Assembly: GCF_022024175.1 (NCBI RefSeq)
Contig: NZ_CP091794.1
Span: 248,001 to 312,000, forward strand
Reading direction: 5' to 3'
Source: Prevotella communis
GTDB lineage: Bacteria; Bacteroidota; Bacteroidia; Bacteroidales; Bacteroidaceae
Length of the DNA stretch: 64,000 nucleotides
The notes below the pieces were generated by a model. It saw only the letters and a list, made by a program, of their open reading frames with translations. It searched no databases and was not told the origin of the DNA. The first letter of the stretch is position 1; each line of letters begins with the position of its first letter. Made by a program: the position numbers and the translations under genes. This document shows positions 17,918 to 31,000 of this stretch, piece after piece.

Positions 17918-18985
17918 ATGAAACGTAGAATGACGATATATGATAATCTGTTATGGACAGTCTTACTGCTCATGATATGGGGTGTGTCGTCATGTTCTGA
18001 TGATAATGAACCTATGGACGGGGATACGTTGCAACTGCTTTCCTACAGTCGTGAGTTTGAAGACGTAACGCGCAGCGCTACTGTGCCTGCAGGCTATCAA
18101 CTTTATTCTGTGCAGCATCCAGAGGTGGCAGAAGAGGGACACGCTATCTGCACGTATCTGACTGTCGCGCCTCAAGAAGCAAGTCTTCGACGCTTTGTCT
18201 ATGAGACAGACCGCTGGCATTCCAACGCCATCGTGAAGGACGGAGTGGACTATTATATCTATGGCTATCTGCCGATGAATGCGGTAGAGGATGTAGGGAT
18301 ATCTCCTTTCCAGGACGACTATAGTCTGGGTGCTACGCTTCATATGTCGGGGATAGATTATTTCTCGAATAAGGATATCAGTCTGATAGTCGGGGTGAAG
18401 GGTACTGAGAGTGTTGATGCCAATGTTGAGGTGAAAACGGGTAATTTCCTCTATCAAGGTAAGGGACGTAATCAGAATCATGTCTATCTGCTGTTCGATC
18501 ATCTCTATTCTGCCTTGCGATTCAGCATTCGTGTCGATCAGAATTACGCGGAGATGCGGAAAATTCATATCAAGTCAATCGTGCTGACATCCAGTGCAAC
18601 ATCAAAGGTGAATGCTGATATCGTGATGAAACCGGGTGCTACACCTATTAACAGCATCACTTACACACCGACAGACGAGGCAAAGGGAGAATATACGCTG
18701 CTAGATACCGAACATGAGTTGACAACAGCCTATGAGACTCTGGGTGTTCCAACTTATTTCGCCAGTGGTGCCAGCGTGAATCTGAAACTGCAATGTATCT
18801 ATGATGTGTATGACAGGAAGAATAACCTCGTACGTAAAGACTGTACCAGCGAGAATAAACTGCAGGATGTGCTGCAAACTATCAAACGTGGTGAGAGGAG
18901 AACGATAAAACTGACAGTGAAACCAACCTTCATTTATGTCCTGTCCGATCCGGATCTGGACAGTCCTACGGTGGTAACTGAATAA
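17918..18985 (+). CDS. Fimbrillin family lipoprotein, candidate tip subunit
   Basis: Protein of 355 aa starting at ATG 17918, which has the Shine-Dalgarno-like TAAGGAG at 17904-17910; a TTG at 17900 in frame is less likely. Lipobox GVSSC (Cys26). FEDVTRSATVPAGY places Arg52 26 residues after the Cys. HVYLLFDHLYSALRFSIRV and the C-terminal RRTIKLTVKPTFIYVLSDPDLDSPTV (residues ~325-350) are typical of Bacteroidales fimbrillin-A-like proteins. Last of the pilin group, immediately before the first giant protein. Binding target unknown. Confidence 0.72.
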   Translation: MKRRMTIYDNLLWTVLLLMIWGVSSCSDDNEPMDGDTLQLLSYSREFEDVTRSATVPAGYQLYSVQHPEVAEEGHAICTYLTVAPQEASLRRFVYETDRWHSNAIVKDGVDYYIYGYLPMNAVEDVGISPFQDDYSLGATLHMSGIDYFSNKDISLIVGVKGTESVDANVEVKTGNFLYQGKGRNQNHVYLLFDHLYSALRFSIRVDQNYAEMRKIHIKSIVLTSSATSKVNADIVMKPGATPINSITYTPTDEAKGEYTLLDTEHELTTAYETLGVPTYFASGASVNLKLQCIYDVYDRKNNLVRKDCTSENKLQDVLQTIKRGERRTIKLTVKPTFIYVLSDPDLDSPTVVTE

Positions 18986-19003
18986 CAATAGGAGAATGGA
19001 CAA

Positions 19004-22000
19004 TTGAGAATCAAAGATACGATAATAGGCTTCATGATGTTCCTGGGCGCCGTGACGGCTCAGGCACAGATTACCATTGGTGGTAACGTCTATGGCGGTG
19101 GTAATGCCGGTGATATGAACGGCAAGACGAGTGTTACCGTGCGTGCCGGCGATATCAATGGCTCGGTCTATGGTGGTGCTCGTCAGGCTAATGTGGGCGG
19201 TCATACCTTCGTTAATATCGATGGCGAGAATATGAGTGGCGATATCCTTATCAATTATGTATATGGTGGTAACGATATCGCAGGAACGATTGGAACATCG
19301 GTCTTGCCAACGAAAACGGTTCAGAAAATCAATCAGGCTACCAGTGAGATTACCTATGAAGAGGTGCCGCTGCTGAAGAAGGCAGAAGAAAATGGTATTG
19401 ACAATTCTTATAATTCCTTGGTTCTCACCACAAAAGAGAAGATGGTAGGTTCAACCCAGCCATACAAGATTTATATTGGACAGGTCTTTGGCGGTGGTAA
19501 TGGCGACTATGACTATACTTCGCAGACGAGTGAGTTCTATGGTATGGTGAAGCCGGAACTGAGAAAGGCGTATCTGGAAATCCGTGGCGGTTCTATTGTT
19601 ATCCTCTATGGCGGTGGCAACAATGCCACAGTGACTGAGGCAACAGATATTTGTATTGATAATGAGAGTGCGATTACCTATAATATGACAGATGAGAAAG
19701 GTAATAGTAAACTGACTACCGAACGTCTGAAAGCCATGGGTATTTTCGCTCTTGGCAGTGCTGGTGAAAATGTGGCCACGAGTGATGCCTACCAGTTCTC
19801 TCGTGTGTTTGGCGGAAATAATAAGGCACCGATGGATATTCGTCCTAAGTGGCACCTGAACAGTGGTAAGATACGTAACCTGTATTCTGGTGGTAACCGT
19901 GGTGCGATGACATACGAGAAAGGTATCTTCCTGCCGGTGAACTCTGATGCTTTGGAAATCAATAATGTCTATGGTGGCTGTCGTATGGCAGACGTGAATC
20001 CAGGAAAGGCTATCGATGAAGAAACCATCGAAGGTGTGCTCTGTCCGGCTGGTTATGCAGCCCGTGTGCATATTGGTGGTGGTAATATCTATAATGTCTA
20101 TGGCGGTAATGATATCTCGGGCATGGTCTATGGCGGTTCGGCAGTGGGTATCCACAGCACGGTCAATGGACAGGTGTTCGGAGGCGGTAACGGTTCTTAC
20201 CCATATACAGATAATAAACAGCTGAAGACATCCGACCTCTATGGTGATTATTTCTACGATGTCAATGATATCCTAGGGCATGATAGTAATACTGTCTTTA
20301 ACGGACAGGAGAGTGCTGAGGCACTTTATCAGTTCCGACCAAATACGGAGGCTGTGACTGTACGTCTGATAGGTACGGAGGCAAAGCCAACCTATATCGG
20401 CGGTTCTGTGTACTGTGGAGGCAATAGCGCAACACTACGTTCTACGAGTAGTACGGCAAGAGCTGAATTGAAAATTGGTGCCAATGTCTATGCTCACCAG
20501 GTGTTCATGGGCAGTAATGGTGAGAACATGCTGACAGAGAGTGTGCTGGCGCGCTTGGCTAAGTATGTGGATGAGAATGGAAACACCACTGACAACACGT
20601 CTGATGCCGACTTCAGTCAGATGAATCTTCTTGATGCCACTCAGTTTGCTACCTATATGAAAGGCTGCGAGATGGGCATCAAACCACGTGTGGTGTTCGA
20701 TCCTGATTATGTGAACAAAAAGACCTATTTCGGCTCGTTCTTCTGCGGCGGCAACAGAGGTAGTGTGAATACTGAGGGCATGAACACTATTGACTTTAAC
20801 TATGGTGTGATTATCTATGACAAACTGGTGGGCGGCAGCAATAACGCTTATATCAAACCTACGCAGTATAATGCGGCTTACAATGGTGGAATTATTGGTA
20901 GTCCTGACAGCGCTCCGGATGGGAAGATTGGAAATAAGCTGACGCTGAACCTCTCCGGTTTGGAAATCAGACCTATGCGATGGAAGACTGACTCATACGG
21001 AAATCTGATATTGGATAATAATGGCAAGCCACAGCTGGAATGGAATGTCTATACGAATCTGGGTGTGAAATCAGGAACACCGACGACGATAGGCGCGACG
21101 GATACAAGCGGTGGTAATACGACTACGGATGACTTGAACCGACGTCTTGTCGGTGGAAATATCTATGGCGGCTGCTATAATAGTGGTCACGTGAATGGTA
21201 ATGTGATTATTAATATCAATGCCAGTCTGGTAGATACGAACGTTCTCTTCGACAAGGTGACCTTGGATGCAAATGGTGAAGAGAAACTCTTTGCAAGTGA
21301 TGAGCTGCATCCTGGTAACGACAAGTATTTTATTGAGGAACGTCGCACGGGTGTCATCCGTGGTCAGCAGGGTATTGACGTGCTGGGTAAGAGCCTCAAC
21401 GTATTTGGCGGCGGTAAGGGACGAGATACCGAGATATGGGGTAGTACCACCATTAACCTGAATGAGAAATCGTATGTGTTCCAGATCTTCGGTGGTAGTG
21501 AGGAAGGCATCATCGGTGAAGCTACTGGCACCTCAACAGAGCTTGATGGTACTTATGTCAATGGTGTCTATTCCTTCAATGGGAAGAGCTATCTATATAA
21601 CCCGAACTACAGCTGCTATGTTAATCTGAGGGGTGCTAAGGAAGGTGTGCCGAAGAGTGCAACGAGTAGTGAGGAGATGGCTGACTGTGAATATATCTAC
21701 GGTGGTGGCTTCTTAGGTCCTATCTGTGGTAACACAGTTATTAATCTTGGCAAGGGGCGTGTCTACCAGACCTTTGGTGGTTCTTGTAATGCTGATATCC
21801 TTGGTCATACTGAGACCTACGTGGGTAGGCAAGTGAATGCAGACGGCTCTTTCACAGAGGGATTCCCTTATGTTCGTGACTATATATATGGTGGTAATGA
21901 CCTAGGTGGTCGTATTCTTAATAAGGCCGATTTCACCAGCAGAATACGTCAGGGGGTAAGTGGCCTGACGCTTCCAGGCATAAATGCAGCCAAGGAGGTG

Positions 22001-25000
22001 TCGGCTTATACAGAGTATACGCAGGGACATCTGGTGGGAATCTATGCTGGTTGCTACGGTACATATGACTATACGGAATTCCAGTTCAGGAAATTCTTCG
22101 ATGAACATGGCAACGCCCGAGTGACTGCTGATGCTATCTATACCAAACCACGAATGGATAATGCCTTCGTGAATTTCCGGCCAACAGCGACAGCTCTCCT
22201 GAAGAATAATGCCAATAACACTGTGACAAAGGTCTATGGTGCCGGACAGGGTAGTCCAGGTGATGCTGACCGTGATATCATGCAGGACCGCAGCTATATC
22301 CTGATTGATATTCCGCAGGATATGGAGAACTACAAGCAGATGGAGGTCTTTGGTGCCGGTGCATGGAGCGGATTGGGCATGAGGGAATACGTAGCTCCTA
22401 TAGCGACACCTAATGCTACGGAGAAAGCTGCCCTGGATAAGGTGTCGGCTATTATCGACTTGCCTCGAGGCCAGATTAACGCTGTCTATGGTGCCAGCTA
22501 TCAAGAAGGATTTACGCGTCGTACGGAAGTGAATGTGCCTGAGAAATCTACCATCAGTCTGAATAAACTCTTCGGTGGTGCCTATGGTTTGAGCAATGAC
22601 ACTATCTGTGATGCCTATGAGGCTAATGTGAACTGGAATAGTTCTGATGCGCTTGTAGGGTATATCTTCGGAGGTAACAATAATGCGCGCCGCACACTCT
22701 ATGGACGTGTGAATATCAATGCACCAGTTTGGACTAATAAGACATCCGGATATATGGCTTCTGTCTTTGGTGCTGGCTGTGGTGAGGATACGTGGTCACA
22801 ATATACGGAGGTGAACTTCAATAAAGGGGCACAGGCTTATATTATCTACGGTGGTGGTCAGAATGGTCGTGTTTGTAATGTGGCTACAGCCCGCAGGATG
22901 TTGGTGGAGGAATTTAATGATCCTGCCTATAAAGGACTGGCTATTGGCAACGACTACGAAGAAGACGGTTTGAAGAATCCTTTGGCAAAGCCACGTCACG
23001 ATGGCAGGAAATATAATACCAACGTCATCATCAACAAGGGCTCTGTTGTTGGTTCTTACCTTGGCGGCTATCAGGTAGGAGGTGGCTATGCCTATGGTGG
23101 TGGCATGGGTACCGTTGGTAAGAACAGAAGTGGTGATGTCAATGGCACTACCTATATCGCTCTGCTTGGTGGACTGGTTGAGAAGGATGTTGTTGCTGCA
23201 GGTTCTGTCGGTTCTGTGTTTGACCGTTACGGTAATCTGACGGATGAGTACGATAATCCCTTCGAGGCTTCTACGACTGCTTATATCGCTGCTGGTGTTG
23301 CACGTAACGTGTTCGGTGGTGGATATAAGGGTAGTGTAGGTAAGCACAAGACAACGGAGCCACTGTTGGACAAGGATGGTAATCCGGTTAAGGACAAGCA
23401 AGGTCAAAACATGATGGTAGAAGTGGATGCCGACCTCAATGCCACTACAGAGGGTGATATCCCTGCTCAGGCAAATATCATCATCGGTATTCGTAAGGAC
23501 CAGGTAACCGATAGTCTGAAGAAGGCTATGAAATACCTGAAGGATGAGGCTGCAACTAATGGCTATGATACCGATACGGAGAATGACTATCAGTATGGTT
23601 ATTATAATGGCGTACCTGCCATCCAGCGTAACGTTTATGGCGGCGGTGAGGGCGAGACTGAGAAGGGAGGCCGTGGCGGTGCTATCTATGGAACGGCCAA
23701 TGTGACTCTCAACAATGGCTATATCGGTTATGACTATATCAATGGTGATTTCATTGAGAAGCTGAATGATGAGACCTGGACGGTGAGCGACAGTATCGGT
23801 CGCCTGAAGGACTATGGAAACATCTTCGGTGGTGGCTATAGTGATAAGAGTAATGTAGACGAGACCAATGTCGTGATGTGGGGAGGCGTAGTCCGTGGCA
23901 GTGTGCATGGCGGTGCCGAGATTGCTGCTATCGGACGTGGTGAGACGACTGAGAGTGGCGAGGTGAACCATATCCGTACGTTCGGCAAGATTACGAAGCC
24001 TGGTAAGACTCATGTGACCATGTATAATGGACATGTGAAGCGTAATGTGTTTGGAGGAGGTAAGGGCTATAACGTCTTAGGATTTGGTGGCTCCAATGAT
24101 CTCTATACTGATGGTTATGTATTCGGTCAGACGGAAGTCTATATTCATGGTGGTGAGATAGGTACTGCAGAAGCTGTAAAGGAAGGCAAGAACTATGGTA
24201 ATGTGTTTGGCGGTGGAGACCTGGGCTATGTCTATAGTAAAGGCTTCGATAATCCCAAGACAAAGGCTGACAAACAGGCCGGTATTACTACGGGTTCTCC
24301 TCAGCACTACTACTATTATTACGGGGAGAATGGTGAGGATAAACTGATAGAAGACTGTAAGGTGGTGGTTGAACCATACCTGCAGGTAAAGGCTGATCAG
24401 GCTACAATCAACGGAAAGACAAAAAACAAGTATGAGTATTTCGAGACCAACGACCTGAACACACTTCCGAAAGATAAATCGGCATGGGCTGATTTGTTTA
24501 CAGGTGATAAGGATGCCAATGGTAATCCTGTTCCTGGTGATACCGAGGAGCGTGGTGTGCTCATTCATAATGCTGTGTTTGGCGGTGGCAACGTGTCGTC
24601 AAACAGTGATACGCATTATGCCAATGCTACCACGGTGTTTGGTAATACCACGGCAACGCTCTATGACTGTTATCACCGTGACTTTATCACCGTTGGTACC
24701 GAACATACCGGTGGCTTGTATGGTGGTGGTAACCTGTCGAAGAGTGATGGCTATCGTGAGTTGAATATCACGAACTATGGTACCGACTACTATGGTCTGT
24801 CTAGTCGTATCACCTTGGAAGAATACCGTAACTTGTCGAACCGTGAGCATGCTTACTTCCAACTGGAATATGTTTGTAAGGATGGTACGGAGCCCCATGA
24901 GGTGGAGGGCGTTACTAAGTATGGTGTCTATATAGATGGGGATTTCTACGAGAATGGACAGCGTGTCAAGGAGGAAGACTTTGAGAAACTGAAGAAGGCA

Positions 25001-28000
25001 TCTGACTTCAATGCGTCCAACTGGGAGCAGTTCGGATTCTGTTCTATCTATGCCGGACGCTTGTTGAACACCATCCAGCGAGCAGACTTCTGTGCTGTCT
25101 TCGGTAGTCGTATGGTGCTTCAGGGCGCTAAGGACCGTGTGGCAGAGGTAGGCGAGGATATCGATTATACCATTAACCGTGTCGGCGAGTTGTCATTGAA
25201 CAAACAGCGTTCGGTACGTACCGATGCGGCTGGTTATACAGGCAGTAATCCTGATACCGGTAGTGAGGCTTTGCATGGCAACTACTTTGGTATCTATAGT
25301 ATTGTGAATTATCTGGGTAACCTGACCAGTGATGTGGCATTTGGTGATGACTATGTGGATAGTAATGGTAATCCGGTGACAGACCTCACAACCAATCAGC
25401 CATATACTTATTACAGTTTTAAGAAGTCACGCCCAACGGGTAATGACAGAAACTATGGCATGAGTCCTAACCAGGTGGCACTGGCCTCGGGTGTGTTCCT
25501 GGAACTGACCACTGAACTGACGGAACAGAATCCAAATAAGGAGAAAGACTATGGTCTGATAACCGGAGTGGTGGAACTTGACCTAATCAATGTGAAACGT
25601 TCTACAGAGGGTGGTGGCTTCGTCTATGCAAAGAACGAACACCGTGTGCCAAGATTCTATCCCAACAAGAAGAATGTAGTTCTCTCAGAATATAATAAGC
25701 CCAGAATAGTCAATGGCGAGGAAGTACGCGACGATGCACGTACCTATAAGCAGTATCGCTATTCTGAAGACCAGAAAGGTGACTGGAGCAGTACGGGCAG
25801 TTATATCATTAGTGGTGATGTGGAGGAGAATGCTTATAAGCCACAGCTTATTGAGACATCTGGAAACTTCATCCATCCCAGCGACAAGCGTATTATCGAC
25901 GACTGTTATCCCACGAATAATGCCTACATCATCGGTGCTGACCCTTACTCTAAGGCTCATTACTGGTATGTAAAGGGTTCGGTATATGTTTATAAACAGG
26001 TGGTATCGGCCTATACTGGTAGTGCCAATGCCTACTCCAAGGATGTGCGTCTGCCACTTACTATTACGGCGGCTTCTAACGGACGCCTGAAGTTACTTGA
26101 TGTCAAACCAAATCTCTATGCCTACTACTTTGAGGAAGGCAAGAAGATTGGTACAGAGGGAAATGATGGCAGTGCATGGGTCAATAACAATGCCGACAGG
26201 TATCATTTGAATGACGTTATCACTTGGTGGGACTGGAATCACCTGAGTGTGTCTGATAAGAAACTCTTTGTTACCGAGACTGTTGTCAACAGCAGGTCGT
26301 GCAAGATTGACGGACAGGAATATAAGATTGGAGAGTATGTGATGTTGCCAACGGATGTGAGCTCCTTCAAAGCGGATAATCATACAATCACCGACCTTGA
26401 GGGACATCCTTTCGTTGATATCCATGGACATCCTATGAGTAATTCGGAGGTGGTGGACGACGTGTTCCGCACATCAAATAATATCGGACATGATACTGGT
26501 TATGTGCTGACCTTCGATATGGACACACCAAAGATTTGGAGCGACTGGTATAGCCCTGTTACTGGTAATAGCACCTATACCGTCAATGGTAATACCGTTA
26601 GCACCACTAGAAAGACGAAGGAAGAGTATGACGCCCTCTCGTCAGAAAGTAAGTCAGACTGGGTGGAAGGTCCTACCTTCAGTCCTCAGACAACGGCGGT
26701 CTATGGTCGTCGTGACTATTCCGAGGGTGATATCATCACAAAGGCTGTCTATGAGAATACGAATGATGGCAAGGAGCATATGGAGGAGGCCTATGTGGCT
26801 CTTGAGACTGTAAGCTATACCTATCATGGTCAGAACAAGACGGCTAATTCGGGTACCGCTATTCCTGCCAAGGAGTATGGAGAACTGACCACAGAACAGA
26901 AGAAGTGCTTTGGAAAGGCCTGGGTTTGTATCGGTTCTTTGAAACTGGCTGAAGAAGACTATCTGTTGAATGGCGACCTGCTCACTGCATCGCAGATAGC
27001 AGCACTGAAGACTAAGTACCATAATGTGATAGACGAAGAAGAGATAGATGCTATCATGACGGAGGCCTATATCTGTACGCTGACAGGAAAATACGGTGGA
27101 CTGACCTATGAGGCTAATATGAACTATAGTGCGAAGGACTCGTGGTGCTCATTATCTGAAGACGACCGTAAACACTTCGACTTCAACCACGATGCCTTAG
27201 ACCTCTTCGCCGATCCTAACTATCTGGGCTTCTATAACCCTAACCCGTCTGAGAAAAAGACCACAGAGCAGGCCTACAGGGCGCCATATAGTAGCCAGGT
27301 GCCTGTGGAGTATAATGCAGTGTACAATTCAGATAACACACAGACGTTGATGTTTACAGATGGAACAACACGCACGTTCACGTCTAATACACCTGGAGCA
27401 GTACTTACAAGTGGCGAATTTGAGAGAATACGTAACGACAAACGTTATTATACTCGTATAGAGACCGGAACAACAGATACCGATGCCTATGTGGCTATCG
27501 ACAACTTTACTGATGCTCAGGGAACACCGTATGGTAAGGGACAGGTGGTAGATGCAGATGTCTATAGCGCACATGCCGGTAAGGTAAATAAAGTCACGGG
27601 ACTGACACCAAACTCAACGACCTACTACTGTTTTGAAGCACATCAGGAGGGAGACAATACGATAAGTGTCGGTCATAGAATTGATGAGAGTCGCTATAAC
27701 GAGTTGATAGACCATCAGAAGTTCTTTACCATCCAAGGACAGGAACCTACAGAGACGACAACGCTCTTTGTGAACCGTGAGAGTGATATCAGGGATCTGA
27801 CTAAGGAGAAAGTGGTTACGGTGGTATATCAATATACGTATTATGAGAATGGTGATAATGGTGATGTCAAGATGACTAATGAACTGCATGTGGTGAATAT
27901 CCACCTGCAGTTGGAAAGTGGCGCACCTTCTATTGGCACGCTGAACGAACCGCCAATTGTATTGCCGGGTAGTGCCGTTGGTCTGGACCGACCTGAGGTA

Positions 28001-31000
28001 AGAGCCGGTATCTATGAGGTGCTTATCAATGGTTGGGAACTCTATTCCGATAAGAACGATGCCGACCACCATCGTAATGGCGTACCGTTTACGAACAACA
28101 AGACGCCGGTTTACTGGTATCAGAATAATGACCACTATATTGCGTTCTATTCAAAGACTTATCTGGGTAAGACCTATTCTAATAGTGTGCCTGTGAGGGT
28201 GGCCAACTATCACGACTTGGGTGAGGTGATGGAACGCTATAAGGATAATCACCTCTATATAGACCGTGCTGATGTGGACCGCCCAGCAAAGGTTTATATC
28301 AATGACTACACAACAGTAAGCGATGATGATCCACGCAAGGATAAAAATGGGCTGGATGAATTGAAGAACCTCTTCGACTTGAGTCTGCTCACACCATCTG
28401 AAGATGAGCTGGATGAGGATGGGCTCATCAAGACGGGAACCTTCCAGGGACATGCTCCTCTGGGTAGTCATATCCGTGGTGCTCAGAATCTGGAGTTCAT
28501 CCTGCGTACAGATATTGATGGTTCTGTGCCTGATGGTTCTCCTGCCCGTCAAGCCATAGCTCCTGTCACAGGCGAGACCTGTTTCGGTGGTAATATGCAT
28601 GGTGACGGACATCAGATAACAGGACTGACGAATTCTCTCTTCGGAAAACTCTGCGGTAATGTGTATAACCTCGGGGTGACGGGTTCATTTACTTCTGCCG
28701 GTGTGGCTGACGAGGGTGATGGCTTCGTCGAGAACTGTTGGGTAAAGACGTCTGCGACATCCCTCCCTGCTAATGCGGAGAAGGTGAATGCAGTATTCGG
28801 CAATCCGAGTGATCCGACGAATCCTAACTGTGTTCAGGTGGTGAACTGCTACTATCCGGAGAGTAATGCGGCTATCTATGCCGGCGGTCAGGCCCGCAAG
28901 ATGGCGGATAAGGCTTTCTATGACGGTGAAGTGGCTTACAACCTGAATGGCTTCTACTTGTGTAAACGCTATTACGATGGCATCCACCTCGGCACCGGAC
29001 AGGCGTATGAATACTTCCCCGCTCATGTCGATGGTACGCTGCCTACCAATACGGAAGGCACGAAAAATGTGACGAGTACGGCTTACTATCCAGAATCGTA
29101 TGCTTACTATACGCCGCAGGGTGTACCATTGAAACAAGGTGTTACGCAGGCGCCAAAGATGGGCTATGTGGAACAACGCTACTATGATGGTGACTTCCGT
29201 TATGCCGCTGGTCAGATTCCTGAGGGCTACAACGTACGTAGAAGGGAGAGTGAAGACATCGACGAGTATGGTAACCCGATCGTTGCGTGGGCTCCTATAT
29301 GGCCCGACGACTATCTGTTCTTTGGACAGACGCTGAGTTATGGCTATGTTGACGGACGCTCGCATCAGCATTTGCCTTCGGTTATCAATAAGTCGGATGA
29401 ACGTCTGCTCACCACCGATGCCAATAACCGTGTCTATCGTGCACCAGCCTACTTCCGTAGCAGTAAGATGCGTATGGCCCACTTCAATCCTAATGCCGTC
29501 TTTGCCGAGACCATGAATGGCGATGCCACCAAGGTGGCCTATAAGGATATGACAGCTATCGACTTCACTGGCTATGGTGACGTATCTAATGGCTATCAGA
29601 TAGAATGGACAACAGCTGCTCCTTACAACCATGTCGAAGGTGGCGTGTTCTATCCGCCATTGCTCGATGATGGTGGTCTGACGGCATTCCAGAATGTGAA
29701 CCTGACGAAGAACCTGCTGGCATATACGGAAGCAGAGAGTGATGCCGCACAACTCATGCCGGCTCAGAAGACAGCCAATGTCATCAGCGCTAAGTTGCAC
29801 GACTATGATTATATAGAGACTGATGCCGATTATAAGACTGTGGCAGAATGGGACTATACCTCAAACTATGAGGGTATGCACGGTCACTGGGTATATAAGT
29901 CGGGCACGGATTATATCGCCTCACTCGACCATTTCCTGTTGGATAAGCATGACTTCAATGCACCTATCGCCTATCAGTTTGACGACAGCCATCGTATGTG
30001 GTATCAGCGCAAGCCGGATATGTTCGTAGACCGTACAAAGGGGTGGGAGGGCGTCAGTCTGCCGTTCACTGCAGACATCGTTACTACTAATACGAAGGGT
30101 GAGATAACACACTTCTATAGTGGAAGCAACTCCGAGGACGAGACCACAAAGACTAAGGTGGGACATGAATACTGGTTGCGTGAACTTAAGGATGGCGGCA
30201 CACTGTCTGATGACCAGAAGGTCTATACAGCCAACTTTGCCTATCCTACTTCCGTCAGCACCGATTTGAATAAGGAGGTGACAAACACGTTCCTTTGGGA
30301 TTTCTATTATAAGGCCGACTATGACCGCCAGGATGCCAATAGTGATCTCTATCAGACCTACTATAGCAATACGCGTGAGTATGAGAAATATGCACGTCTC
30401 ACTTCGGGTAAACCGTATATCATCGGATTCCCAGGTGCCACTTACTATGAATTTGACCTCAGTGGAACGTTCATTCCCGCTAACACAGCACCTGGCAGTT
30501 CTAAGGAACTGAAGAAGCAGGTGATTACATTTGCATCTGCCACAGGTGCAGAGATCAGCGTGAGCGACGAGGAGACGGCTAAGACTCAGGGTGGCGACGA
30601 GGCAGGTGTGACAGAAGATGGCTTTACCTTCAAGTCAACCTATCTGAATAATCCAGAGATAGCAGAGGGTAGGGATGTGTTCCTGATGGATGCTGATGGT
30701 AGCAGTTTCGACAAGACCGCTCCCGGCGAGGTGACTATCGCTGCTTTCCGTCCATACTTCACGAAACCAGCCACAGCCGGTTCACGTGCAAGAAAGGTCG
30801 AACAGATTGTATTCAGCCAGACCAACAGCAAGTTTGGTGTTGATGATCAAGACCCGAGGGATGATGAATACAGCGGTACGCTGAATATCTTCACCAAGAA
30901 GCACAAGATTGTGGTAGAGTCAACGCTGAAGCAGACTGTTGACGTTAATATCATCACACCTGCGGGCGTCACGCTGAATACCGTCACGGTAGAACCGGGT

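Noticed and set aside
22796..24034. Long minus-strand reading frame (412 codons) opposite the first giant gene
   Set aside because: It arises from the repetitive GGT/GGC codons read in reverse, gives Ile/Thr/His-rich sequence with no recognisable domain, and has no promoter or ribosome-binding context.
28685..29800. Minus-strand reading frame (371 codons) opposite the first giant gene
   Set aside because: Another antisense shadow of a strongly biased coding region, without family features.
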